From: Streptomyces sp. NBC_01463
GTDB taxonomy: Bacteria > Actinomycetota > Actinomycetes > Streptomycetales > Streptomycetaceae
Direction of reading: 5' to 3'
DNA length: 64,000 nucleotides
Assembly: GCA_036227345.1 (NCBI GenBank)
Contig: CP109468.1
Location: 1-64,000, forward strand
Part shown: positions 45,512 through 54,287 of the stretch, piece after piece
Position numbering within the stretch: position 1 is the stretch's first letter
Layout: every line of letters starts with the position of its first letter
Notes under the pieces: generated by a model
Databases searched by the model: none
The model's input: only the letters and a program-made list of their open reading frames with translations
What the model was told of the DNA's origin: nothing
Made by a program: the position numbers and the translations under genes

Positions 45512-46069
45512 CTACAGGTCGAACTCGAGGTGCTCGATGTCCGTGAACCGGACCTCCTCCAGGCTTCCGGCGCGGCGGCCGCCGTCCTGGAAGTACACCT
45601 CCTTGAGTGCCTCAGCCGCGAGCTCTTGGAGGCGGGCGTCGCTGGCGTCTGCCTCTTGGGCCTCGAAGAGGCGGGCGGCGTAGGTGGGGGGCAGGGCGAC
45701 GGTCAGGTGCCGGATGCGGTCCTGGTCGGTGGAGCCGATCGGGGCGGTGTAGCCGAGCCGGGCGCGGGTGTCGATGACGATGCCGCCGGTCGTCGCCGCC
45801 CGCGCCTTGGCCTTGGCCCGGATTTGCGGCTGCCAGCGCGCCTTCACTTCGCGCTCCAGGCGCGCGGCGAGGTCCGGGCGGGGCTTCTTGATCTGGTCCT
45901 TCACGTACCGCTCGACGGTGCGCTGGGAGACCCGCAGCAGCTGGGCGACCGCTCTGGTGCCCTTGAGTTGCTTGACCAGGTACCGCATCTGCGCGCCGGC
46001 GGACTTCGGGACCGGGCGTGTGAACGCCCGCTGCACCGCCTGGTCCAGGCCGTCTGCGAACATGCTCAT
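45512..46069 (-). CDS. tpg: telomere terminal protein Tpg, copy 2
   Basis: A 185-residue protein, the same length as copy 1 and very similar along its whole length (starts MSMFADGLDQAVQRAFTRPV; HTH GTRAVAQLLRVSQRTVERYV; same EHLEFDL end). The main changes are in the last third (EADASDARLQELAAEALKEV). ATG 46069, 6 bases after the tap stop, has GGGGAG upstream; the in-frame ATG two codons later is also possible. See copy 1 for function. Confidence 0.95.
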   Translation of the reverse strand: MSMFADGLDQAVQRAFTRPVPKSAGAQMRYLVKQLKGTRAVAQLLRVSQRTVERYVKDQIKKPRPDLAARLEREVKARWQPQIRAKAKARAATTGGIVIDTRARLGYTAPIGSTDQDRIRHLTVALPPTYAARLFEAQEADASDARLQELAAEALKEVYFQDGGRRAGSLEEVRFTDIEHLEFDL

Positions 46070-46075
46070 CGCCTG

Positions 46076-48295
46076 CTACTCCCCGCTGTCCTTGTCCGTG
46101 ACCTGCCCGTCCTTGATGTACCGGGCGAGGTTGAGTGCCGGCGCGTCGAACCGCTCGCGGACCTCCTCGCCCCACAGGACGTCCTGGGTGCCCTCCCACT
46201 TGACCAGGCCCGGGTTGATGCCGAGCTTGAACCCGCCCGGCAGCGGTTTGCCGTCCCGGTAGGGCAGGAAGTCCAGCGGGCTGGTGCCGTCGGCCGCGTA
46301 GACCACGCAGTCGGAGAGGACCGCGACCGGGTACTGCCCGGTGAAAGCGGCATGCTTGACGATCTTGCGGTGGAGGTTGATCCGGGTGCGGGAGATGACC
46401 GCCGCGCGGATGTCCGGCCGCCACGTCGGCCGGGCAAGGGCCCGCCACGGCTGCCCCGGCTTCCAGCCCTCACCGCGCGGGCGCTCGCGCAGCTTGCCCA
46501 GGCCGCCCTTCACCGTCGCCTTCACCGCGTCCACAACGATCGCCAGCTTGGGGTCAGGCTGCCGCCAGCCGTTCATCGCCGCGAGGAAATCGGCCGGTGC
46601 CAGGTCCGCGTGCACCCCGAGGTCGGCCATCGTGGCAAGGAAAGCGTCACGCAGCCGCTGGTACCAGCCGTCCAGGTAGCGGCCGTTGTCGTACCGGACC
46701 CATGCCTCGATCGGCGTCACGTCGTAGCCGAGCTCCACCGCGTAGGCGACGGTGGGTGTCGCGTACCAGGCCGGACCCTGCGGTTGCTCGCCCTTCGGTG
46801 TGAAGGGGCTTGGCAGCAGACTCGCGTCCAGGTCCGCCCACTTGTCCTTGCCGACCTTCACCCGCGACAGGCCCACATGGGAGAGGTCGACCAGCCAGGA
46901 GCCGGGCAGCTTCGCGTCGAACACCGGCTTCTTGATGTGCGTCGGCGCACCCAGGCCGACGATCAGGCCGTTGGCGCCGGCGGCGAAGGCCATGTTCACG
47001 TCGATGCCGACCAGGTGACGCAGGGTGCACTCGGCATCCGTCATCGGCCGCGCCCAGTCGCACGCCTCCTCGAACAACTTCTCCGACGGGCCCCGCACGT
47101 GGAAGCGCGGCAGGTCCGCCAGGAGCGGGTGGCCGTCGGGGGCCTCACACGGCGCGCAGTCGACCGGGTCCTTGCCCAGGCTGCCGGGGTTGTACTCGGA
47201 GTGCCGCCTGCCGTCGGTGCCCGGCTCGGACGCGCGGGTCGGCGGGTGCAGGGCGGTCATCAGCTCCAGACCGGTCACCGCCGTGGAGCCGCGCGGCGTC
47301 ATCACCCGGGACGCGTACACACCCAGGACCCGGGCGAGGTCCGCCGGCTGGAGCTGTGCGGCCTCGCCCCAGTGCCGGGAGTCCAGTGCGTTCCACGACG
47401 GGATGCACAACTGCACGCATGCCCGCTCCGAACCCTGCGCGGGGCGGTAGATCCGCGCCCACGGCCCGAACCCGCGCTTGGTCAGCTTCCACTCCGCACG
47501 GGCCAGCTGCTTGATGACCTTGTGGCCCTCCGGAATCCGCCCGGCATGCCGCTCCTCTTCCGTGAGGGCGACCGGAAGGCCGTAACGCTTAAGCGCGGCC
47601 TCGGTGAGCACGAGGAGCGGGTCGGCATCCTTGCCCGGCCCCGACAACTTCGGCGCCCCGAGTCGGGCCTCCTTGAGCGTCCACTCCACCAGGGGCGGCA
47701 GGCTCTTGGCAGGCACGTCCAGGATCAGGCCGCCGACGCAGTACGCCACCACCTTGTCGTCCTCGACGTCCAAGACGGCCAGCGGCCCGTTCTCGAACCG
47801 CGAGTCCCCGTTGCTCGCTACGGTCGCGGCCGGGGCCGCCTTCGTTGCACCCGAGCGGCCCGATGGTGACGACGATGTCGGCCTGGTGGTGCGCGTCGGA
47901 CGCGTCACGGCCGTCGGAGCAGCGGCGACAGGAGGAGAGGCAGGAGCAAGGGTGTGCTCGGCTGCAGTCATGTCCCCGACCTCGGGTGCTGGCCCTGTGG
48001 ACAAGGGCTGCGCTCCGGCCGGAGGTTCGTCGTCCTGAACGGGCGCGTCCGCGGCGGCGGGGTAGAGCTCCGCGAGCTTGTCCAGCAGCCGGGCGTACGC
48101 GTCACGCTCCGGCGGGCGAGGCTCGGTCTTACCGGCCTCCCAGCCACTGACGGTTGCCCGCCGAACGTCCAGGGCTGAGGCCACTTCGTCCAGCGTCAGC
48201 CCGTGCGCCTGGCGCAGCCGCCTGCGTTCCGCCGGCGGCGGCAGCACAGACCGGGACGCGACCAGCGCATCGATCCGGTCGAACAACTCGGACAT
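46076..48295 (-). CDS. tap: telomere-associated protein Tap, copy 2
   Basis: 739 residues. The N-terminal XRE helix-turn-helix (RLRQAHGLTLDEVASALDVR) and the body match copy 1 with roughly four in five residues identical by eye. The Pro/Ala/Thr linker (about 80-165) is divergent. ATG 48295 has GGAGG at 6 bases, as in copy 1. Both genes of the operon are intact, so both copies may be active. It could serve this replicon or be a relic of an integrated linear plasmid. Confidence 0.95.
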   Translation of the reverse strand: MSELFDRIDALVASRSVLPPPAERRRLRQAHGLTLDEVASALDVRRATVSGWEAGKTEPRPPERDAYARLLDKLAELYPAAADAPVQDDEPPAGAQPLSTGPAPEVGDMTAAEHTLAPASPPVAAAPTAVTRPTRTTRPTSSSPSGRSGATKAAPAATVASNGDSRFENGPLAVLDVEDDKVVAYCVGGLILDVPAKSLPPLVEWTLKEARLGAPKLSGPGKDADPLLVLTEAALKRYGLPVALTEEERHAGRIPEGHKVIKQLARAEWKLTKRGFGPWARIYRPAQGSERACVQLCIPSWNALDSRHWGEAAQLQPADLARVLGVYASRVMTPRGSTAVTGLELMTALHPPTRASEPGTDGRRHSEYNPGSLGKDPVDCAPCEAPDGHPLLADLPRFHVRGPSEKLFEEACDWARPMTDAECTLRHLVGIDVNMAFAAGANGLIVGLGAPTHIKKPVFDAKLPGSWLVDLSHVGLSRVKVGKDKWADLDASLLPSPFTPKGEQPQGPAWYATPTVAYAVELGYDVTPIEAWVRYDNGRYLDGWYQRLRDAFLATMADLGVHADLAPADFLAAMNGWRQPDPKLAIVVDAVKATVKGGLGKLRERPRGEGWKPGQPWRALARPTWRPDIRAAVISRTRINLHRKIVKHAAFTGQYPVAVLSDCVVYAADGTSPLDFLPYRDGKPLPGGFKLGINPGLVKWEGTQDVLWGEEVRERFDAPALNLARYIKDGQVTDKDSGE

Positions 48296-48368
48296 GAAGC
48301 ACCTCCTGAGCAAGATCCTAACCCATGAAGCGTACGAATAGCGTGCCTATTGCGTACAAAATGCGTCT
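48296..48368 (-). promoter_or_regulatory. tap copy 2 promoter with phased operator repeats
   Basis: Plus-strand sites GCGTAC (48330), GCGTGC (48341), GCGTAC (48352) and GCGTCT (48363) are spaced exactly 11 bp apart. A putative -10 TAGGAT (48320-48315, minus strand) lies just downstream. The layout equals that of tap copy 1 although the intervening bases differ. Confidence 0.7.
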
Positions 48369-48555
48369 GTCTCCTAGTCACCGCGGTGGGTGCCCGGTTC
48401 CGTGCTCCTGGTCGGAGGCTCGATACGTCACCTCGGAGACGTCCCGCCCGGTCCACGGCGCGCACAATCACCGCGGCCAGGCAGTTGCTCACCGCGACCG
48501 TCGGGCGGCCATGGTGAGTTCGGCGGCGGTGGCGAGTTCCACTCACCACGCCTGG

Positions 48556-48906
48556 TCAGCGGGCGGACCGCGCCCCGGCCCAGCCGGTCAGTGCGTCCAG
48601 GTCCGACAGACCGGTCGAGACACCGGTCAGCGCCATCCGGGTCTCCAGGCTGTCCCAGAAGTTCGGAACGTCCGTACCGACCGGGGCGTACCCGGAGGTC
48701 TGGTCCGGCCCCTTGAGCGCGTCCAGGAGCTCCGATTCGGCCGCTGAGCGGATCTCGTCCAGGCCGCCCTCCCCCGCCGCACCGAGCTGCGCAATCCGGC
48801 CCCCAGCCGTCACCAGACGCCGCAGGACGGCGCGTTCGTGGACGACGACGGCGTAGTACGTGGCGGTCGGCACCGCCTGCACCAGCTGGTGCAGGTACGG
48901 CGCACC
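48556..48906 (-). pseudogene. DnaB-type replicative helicase fragment
   Basis: About 116 residues: ATYYAVVVHERAVLRRLVTA, GGRIAQLGAAGEGGLDEIRS and GVSTGLSDLDALTGW match the DnaB N-terminal/linker region up to the point just before Walker A. The sequence then turns into ARSAR and stops. The upstream half is in another frame and joined to a different gene fragment. Confidence 0.65.
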
Positions 48907-49136
48907 ACCAACCCGGCTGAGTTCGCCGCATTCTGGCCGCCACCCGGGTTCGACATCAGCTGCTGGCGCAGCTGCTCATCAAGGCCCCAGCCGCGCTCGA
49001 CCGCCTTGTCCGCAAGCAGGGGAGCCAGACGCAGCGCGGCCTCGGGGCCCAACACCCACGACGCGGGCAACGTCAGCAGAAACGTCCGGACCTGCTCCAC
49101 CTGCTCAGGCGTCACATCTGCCGACGGCTGCGCCAC
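48880..49136 (-). pseudogene. C-terminal fragment of a replication-type protein
   Basis: From 49136 the frame reads VTPEQVEQVRTFLLTLPASW, VLGPEAALRLAPLLADKAVE, LRQQLMSNPGG, resembling the tail region of Streptomyces HTH-containing replication or plasmid proteins. It runs into the DnaB fragment out of frame. The assignment is tentative. Confidence 0.4.
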
Positions 49137-49227
49137 ATCACCGCGGCTGTGCTGCGTGTCCTCCAGGGCGAGCTGCCGCCCGGGAACCCGGCCGGCTGCT
49201 GCCCGCCCGCTTTCCTGCTCCAGGACC

Positions 49228-49325
49228 TTACAAGCGGGACCAGGTGTCGGGAATGTCGCTCAGAACGATGCCGTACCGCTTGCCCCGCTGTTCGTGACCA
49301 CGCTTCGACCGATCCGCCTCATGTT
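49228..49325 (-). pseudogene. possible MazF/PemK-like fragment
   Basis: A short open stretch reads SKRGHEQRGKRYGIVLSDIP, ending TWSRL at TAA. RGHEQxGKR...VLS resembles the N-terminal substrate-loop region of MazF/PemK toxins. There is no start and no C-terminal half. Confidence 0.35.
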
Positions 49326-49336
49326 GTTAGCCGTTG

Positions 49337-50248
49337 TTACAGCGTGTCCCGTTCGGCGGACCGCCCCCACCAGGACATGACCTGGTAAATGGTCCACCCA
49401 CCGAGCCGCTCCCGCAGGGACAGAAGTTCCCGTTCTATAGTTCGTTGTTTCAGCCCGGTCCGTCTACTGATCTCGTGCTGCGGGCGGCCTGCTTCGAGTT
49501 CTCGGAGTATGCGTCGCTGCCGTTCGGTAGTGACCGTGGGCTCACCCGGGTCGGCCAAAGATAGCCAATTGGCTGCTTCACCCCAAAGCATTAAATAGAC
49601 CTCCCGCACCCAGAGGACTATGTTGCGATCTGTGATGTGCCAGCCACTGCCCACGGCACCCTCCGGGACAACATTTCCGATAATCAAGTGCTTACCGTCA
49701 ATTACAGTCATGCGCAAAAAGTGCGAACTGGTAACACGAACCTCACTTCCCTGCTTGATGAGGTCGGCAACTCCATCCCGCGTTATCCTGCAGTCGAGTG
49801 CCACAGGGCGGTAGAGAATACGGGCCTCCGTGCCTCCTGGGTAAGACTCCGCCGAGCCCAATGCGCCCAATGCGATTTCAAGGTCGCCGGGTTCTGGCGT
49901 GCTGGGCTGAGCCAAGAAGAGCTCGGACGTTGCCTGCATGGCAAGGTCCCTGACTCTCGTCGCAACAGCATTTCCCGTTGGCAGGAATTCCGCTCCAGGA
50001 TTGCTGTGAACACTGCTGAATTCATCAAAGCCAGCGGACATACCTACGTTGGGGATGTGGGCAAGTCTCTCTGCCGCTGCTATGAGATCTGCTTCCGCTT
50101 CAGCCCGAAGGCGCCGTGCAACCGTCGTTGGGGCTTCGAGGTCCCGCACGGGTGATTGTTGCTTGTCAGCGGGTACGTCCAGGTTGACCGGTCGCCCCCC
50201 TCCCGGGGAGGTGGGGCGGTCATGGTTGGCGCTGTGCGGCTCGTGCAT
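49337..50248 (-). CDS. LuxR/TrmB-like transcriptional regulator
   Basis: A 303-residue regulator. An unstructured N-terminus is followed by a helical segment (VARRLRAEAEADLIAAAERL), a PLD-like sensor region as in TrmB-type regulators (YRPVALDCRITRDGVADLIK; VRVTSSHFLRMTVIDGKHLI) and a C-terminal LuxR-type HTH (TTERQRRILRELEAGRPQHE, ISRRTGLKQRTIERELLSLR). ATG 50248 has GAGAG upstream. It lies next to genes for small secreted proteins on the same strand but is separated from them by a terminator. Confidence 0.8.
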   Translation of the reverse strand: MHEPHSANHDRPTSPGGGRPVNLDVPADKQQSPVRDLEAPTTVARRLRAEAEADLIAAAERLAHIPNVGMSAGFDEFSSVHSNPGAEFLPTGNAVATRVRDLAMQATSELFLAQPSTPEPGDLEIALGALGSAESYPGGTEARILYRPVALDCRITRDGVADLIKQGSEVRVTSSHFLRMTVIDGKHLIIGNVVPEGAVGSGWHITDRNIVLWVREVYLMLWGEAANWLSLADPGEPTVTTERQRRILRELEAGRPQHEISRRTGLKQRTIERELLSLRERLGGWTIYQVMSWWGRSAERDTL

Positions 50249-50525
50249 GAGGCTCTCTTTGGTGAGCGGGTAGCGAGCAGTCAGGAGGAAGACCGTTTCG
50301 CTTGGCCGGGTGCTGGAGATAGCGCTCAAGACTATCCACTACAGGGTCGACTCTTTGATACCGCCAGGTCAGTAACAGAGAGGAGCTCGACGGGAGTGTT
50401 CCTATCTGACGTCATGCGGTTCCCTAACCGGGTGAACTCTAAATTGCTTACACAGATGAAACCTTGCAGATCTTCACCTGCCCACCCACTTGGATGATGC
50501 AGTCAGAAGTAGTGTCCCGGTCATG

Positions 50526-50560
50526 CGGCCGGTCCTGGCACAGAATACCAGGACCGGCCG
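50526..50560. terminator. terminator hairpin
   Basis: Perfect 13-bp stem (CGGCCGGTCCTGG and complement) with a 9-base loop, downstream of the small secreted peptide gene. Confidence 0.8.
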
Positions 50561-50629
50561 GACTTCTACCCTTTAAAGGGCTCTCGTATCACAAAGAAAC
50601 CCTCGGCACCTAACTTTCCCAGTTGTCCA

Positions 50630-50821
50630 CTACCAGGAGATTATGACAATTTGCGGGATGTTTTCAGTGGGGGTTTCTACGGGCAGTGCGTTCGCCACTG
50701 AGAGCGTTGCCGAAGCATGGGTTTCTCCGGACGAAGTGTGGGCCGGGGGAGCCGCCGACAGAGCGATACATGCGGCCGCGGCGGCGAGTCCGGATGCGAC
50801 TATGATCTTGATGTTGTGCAT
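50630..50821 (-). CDS. small secreted peptide
   Basis: A 63-residue precursor with a Sec signal (MHNIKIIVASGLAAAAACIA, LSAAPPA). The mature part is about 35-38 residues, rich in Ser/Thr/Glu, and ends PQIVIISW. It has no Cys after the signal. ATG 50821 follows GGAGG at 8 bases. A strong terminator follows its stop. Possible roles are signalling or antimicrobial activity; neither is supported by a family match. Confidence 0.7.
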   Translation of the reverse strand: MHNIKIIVASGLAAAAACIALSAAPPAHTSSGETHASATLSVANALPVETPTENIPQIVIISW

Positions 50822-51001
50822 GTGCAGTGCCTCCTGCATCAGATGGGGCTGCGGAACCAGCGAGAGGGCGAGGCTGGCCTACTGGCCTCCGAATGGACAC
50901 TTCTCGCCGGCGGGTATTTGCCGACCAGGCTGATACCCGATCAACATGGAGGCGCGTGCCGCCGGTCGAGTTTCCACCCGCCCGGCGACACGCTAGTTTT
51001 C

Positions 51002-52078
51002 CTAATGGGTGCCCACACAGGCGAGGCAAGCGTCGGAATTCAGCCAGTGACTCCAGTGGGGGTAACCGGCGTGTTGCGGGTATCTCACCGATACCTGGTG
51101 CTGCGTTGCTCGGGTGCCGTCCCTCATGCCCTTCCAGTACGAGCTCATCTTGCCGGCCTCGGCGTACTTGTAGATCTTCTGCAGTTCGCAGTGCGTGTAG
51201 TCGCCGCCGATGGAGATGGGGCCTGCAGATACGCTGACGCTCTTGCTTCGGCAGTCGCCCGTCGAGTCCGAGGTGGGTGCCCAGTCGTCCCAGTAGCGAG
51301 TGCCCTTGGACGTCGGGTAATAGGGCTGGATCCCGTGCCCACAAGATGTCAGTCGTGTGGCCTTGTAGTTCTTGCAGGAACTCATGTTCTTGACGGTGAA
51401 GTAGTTCCAGGTCGCGTTGCCGTCGTACTTGACGATGTAGTCGCCGTAACAGGCGTCGTTGTAGCTCGCGTACACGCTCGAGCCGAAGCTATTGTCGTAG
51501 TACCTCTTGCGAGCGAAGCAGTCGCTTGCGTACTTCGAATCGTAGGGGCGGGTTGCGGTGCCGACATCCGGGTCGTCAAGGTCACCCGTGTCTGCTTCTT
51601 CCCAGAAGATGTTGAGGTTGCAGCGGTTCGTGGCCAGGACCGGGTTGTAATTGGGGTCTCTGGCCTGGTCTTCGTCGATTTGGTACCGGATTCCCGTAGC
51701 GCCTCGCGGGGCAACGAGGATGTCCTTTGCGTTGGCGTACCCATCGGCATCCGTGCAGGGGATTCCGGGCGACGCCTGGGCGTGGACCCTCTTCATATCG
51801 ACTTGCAGAACACGATAGTCGGCCTGCAGTTGCTCAGAGGTCTTCGCAGCGGTTTCCGGCGAGACTTCGGCCACGTTGGTGGCGAATTCCTGCAGCACGG
51901 CTAAGCCGGCAGTCGTGCTTGTGATGTCGCTGGAGATCGTCGAGGTGACACTCACTGTGTCCAGTGCAGTGGCCGTTGTTGTTGCGGATGCGGGCTCTAC
52001 TGCAAGCATCCCACCGAAGAGGAACGCCGCAGCTGATACGACGGCGCCAAGTCTGTGTCGGCGATTACTCAAATCCAT
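51002..52078 (-). CDS. Cys-rich secreted protein, hypothetical
   Basis: A 358-residue protein from ATG 52078 (MDLSNRRHRLGAVVSAAAFL) with a Sec signal ending in ASA. The mature part starts with a Thr/Ser-rich helix region and goes on to a Tyr-, Asp- and Cys-rich domain (IPCTDADGYANAKDILV, DSKYASDCFARKRYYDNSFG, NDACYGDYIVKYDGNATWNY, DACLACVGTH). About nine Cys suggest disulfides. GC content is lower than average. No family is recognised. Confidence 0.8.
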   Translation of the reverse strand: MDLSNRRHRLGAVVSAAAFLFGGMLAVEPASATTTATALDTVSVTSTISSDITSTTAGLAVLQEFATNVAEVSPETAAKTSEQLQADYRVLQVDMKRVHAQASPGIPCTDADGYANAKDILVAPRGATGIRYQIDEDQARDPNYNPVLATNRCNLNIFWEEADTGDLDDPDVGTATRPYDSKYASDCFARKRYYDNSFGSSVYASYNDACYGDYIVKYDGNATWNYFTVKNMSSCKNYKATRLTSCGHGIQPYYPTSKGTRYWDDWAPTSDSTGDCRSKSVSVSAGPISIGGDYTHCELQKIYKYAEAGKMSSYWKGMRDGTRATQHQVSVRYPQHAGYPHWSHWLNSDACLACVGTH

Positions 52079-52528
52079 TTTTTTCCCCACCCCTTTGATT
52101 GTGTGCGTCAGAAATATGGCACGCCTGAGTCCAGCTGTACACGTCAAGTCGAAAGTCTTGAGCTTAATCTGAGGTTACGTTCAAAGGCCGCGAACCAGCC
52201 TGGCGGCCTCGCTCACCAAAACCAGCCAGTCTGACTAAAAATAAGAATTCGGAACCATGATCAAGGGCCCTAGCATCTACCTATAAAAATTCAATGCTCC
52301 TTTAGAACGTCTTGACCAACTGTGGCAAATCTTGGTGAGGCGAACCTCAACTTAGCCTCAAATCTATGGGTAACCGCGTGCGCTGACACCCCTTTTCCGT
52401 CATCCTCTGTTTCTCCGATGCACCCACCGGGGAACCTGAAGGAATCGAATCACCTGACTACCACTGGGTAAGCGTTCCGCATTCGGGGGTCACTCCAGGC
52501 CGGAACGCCCAATAGGGGGACAAAAGTT
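52079..52528. other. AT-rich divergent intergenic region
   Basis: 450 bases between the divergent secreted-protein and lipoprotein genes, clearly AT-richer than the window. It should hold both promoters. No gene is seen. Confidence 0.5.
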
Positions 52529-53047
52529 ATGCGGAACAGAGGAACGCTTGCCGCCGCTGTACTCGCGGCAGCACTCACGGCAGCACTCACGGCAGGCTGT
52601 GGAAGCTCTACCACCACAGGCGAGACCGATGCCGCCCCGCCTGTCAGCGAAGGACAGGCCATCGAAGTACTCCGCCAGCTGACGGCCGCGGCGCCGAGTA
52701 AGAGCGGCCACACCTTCTGCAAGGAACTCTCATACCAGGTCGAATCGTGCGAAACGATCTGGAAGGAAGCAGAAAGTGACTGCCTCAAGCCGGCAGGAGA
52801 ACCACGGGTCGTCCGCTCGGCAGCCGTCAAAAATACACATGACTCAGCTGGCGGCCGCGTACTGGAAGTCGAGGGTAAGACCGCTTCCGGCCAGCGCTAT
52901 GTGTCCGAGGTCTTCGTCACTGCAGCCGACGGAAGTCCCAAAGCATCAGTTGGCGTGTACTGGTCCGGTAACGGGCTAGGGAACTCACCCCTTGGGGAGA
53001 ACAACAAGGTCATCCCCAAGACAGAATGTAAAGGTGCAGCAGGGTAG
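52529..53047 (+). CDS. secreted lipoprotein, hypothetical
   Basis: A 172-residue lipoprotein: signal MRNRGTLAAAVLAAALTAAL with lipobox TAGCGS (Cys at about 24). The mature part has three further Cys (GHTFCKELSYQVESCETIWK, SDCLKPAG) and a beta-rich C-terminus (YVSEVFVTAADGSPKASVGV). It is divergent from the Cys-rich secreted protein. No family is recognised. Confidence 0.8.
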   Translation: MRNRGTLAAAVLAAALTAALTAGCGSSTTTGETDAAPPVSEGQAIEVLRQLTAAAPSKSGHTFCKELSYQVESCETIWKEAESDCLKPAGEPRVVRSAAVKNTHDSAGGRVLEVEGKTASGQRYVSEVFVTAADGSPKASVGVYWSGNGLGNSPLGENNKVIPKTECKGAAG

Positions 53048-53315
53048 AGCTGGAACTCGATAGGCGAGACCGTCCTCCGGCTGCTCCACGTTCGGCTCTA
53101 AACCCTCGGATGCCAAGGAACACAGAGCAGCCGCCCTGGCGGGCGGCGTCGCTCCGTGTATTCCCCGGGCCCTGACTCCTGGGACGAGTCACTCGTCGGG
53201 GACGACGTCACCGACCGCGCCCGCCTTGCCCCCGGTCGACAGCGCGGGTCAGCACGTTCCGGACCGTGTGGGTCAGCGGCCGGGGCCGCGCGGGCCAGCC
53301 GAGGTGAGGCCCGGG

Positions 53316-54287
53316 TCACCAGCGGCCGAGGTCTTTACGGAGTCGCTCCCACCACTGAAATCGGTGTTCGTCTGCAGGGTCGGGGCGGGGGCCAAGCGCG
53401 AGGACCTGGTCGTCGACACGGTAGGTAAGACGGTAGAGCAGGACGCTGGTGGCGCACTCCAGCCAGCTGTCTGTAGCCCGGGCCGGTGGCGCCGGGCCCA
53501 GGACGGTAGCGAACCAGGAGGGCAGGATCCGGCGGTTACTGAGGGCGTCGGCCAGCTTGCTGCACAGTGCCAGTGTCAGGCGTTGTTCGGCACGTTCGCC
53601 GGCGGCGATGGCCGGCTGCTTGTCAGCGGCTGCGGTGCGGTCTGCGGCGAGAGCGGCGGTGGCCCTGCGGGCTTGGCCGCTCTGCTGGCGGAAGTTGCGG
53701 CGCCGGGTGGCCTCGTTCGCGATGGCCGTGCGCAGTTTGGTGGCGGTCTGGGTGCGGGCCGGGGTGCCGTGGCGGTGGCTGAGCAGAGCGCCGGTAAGGG
53801 CGACTACCTCTTCCCGGGCGTCCTCGTGAGCGGACCGTGTTTCGTTGAACCGCCGGATTTGGGCCTGGTACTGGTAGCGAAGATCGTCGTGGAGTAGGTC
53901 GTCGGCGGCTTCCTGGCCGGTGCGCATGGTGCGGGCCAGAGCATGCTGGTCTGTGGTGAAGGTGTCCAGGTCCGCGTGGGGGATCTTCCCGGTGGCGATA
54001 ATCTGGCCTTCCAGCAGCCGTACGTGCTGGGTGAGCCGCTTCACCGTCCGCTCCGCAGCCTCGACGCGGCCTTCGAGGTCATCGACTCTGCCATCGACCT
54101 CCTCGGCCGCGCTCTCGCAACTGGAGACGTTGTCGCGGATGGTGCGCAGGTCGTGGTCGAGGTCCTCGGTGTATCCGAACCGCGACTTCAAGCTCTCGTG
54201 CTCGCTCTCCAGGTCGTCGAGCCGGCGGTCCAGGTCGCGCACCCGCCGGTCGGTGTCCTGGAACTGGTACTCCAACGCGTCGCTCAC
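53316..54287 (-). CDS. coiled-coil protein, coupled to a membrane protein
   Basis: A 323-residue soluble protein. Residues about 1-125 form a long coiled coil with heptads (DTDRRVRDLDRRLDDLESEH; AEEVDGRVDDLEGRVEAAER). A helical middle (RTMRTGQEAADDLLHDDLRY, RRNFRQQSGQARRATAALAA) follows and then a C-terminal domain with LPSWFATVLGPAPP and ATSVLLYRLTYRVDDQVLAL. Start GTG 54287 overlaps the upstream stop as GTGA, so translation is coupled. No family is recognised; a partner or scaffold of the membrane protein is likely. Confidence 0.8.
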   Translation of the reverse strand: MSDALEYQFQDTDRRVRDLDRRLDDLESEHESLKSRFGYTEDLDHDLRTIRDNVSSCESAAEEVDGRVDDLEGRVEAAERTVKRLTQHVRLLEGQIIATGKIPHADLDTFTTDQHALARTMRTGQEAADDLLHDDLRYQYQAQIRRFNETRSAHEDAREEVVALTGALLSHRHGTPARTQTATKLRTAIANEATRRRNFRQQSGQARRATAALAADRTAAADKQPAIAAGERAEQRLTLALCSKLADALSNRRILPSWFATVLGPAPPARATDSWLECATSVLLYRLTYRVDDQVLALGPRPDPADEHRFQWWERLRKDLGRW

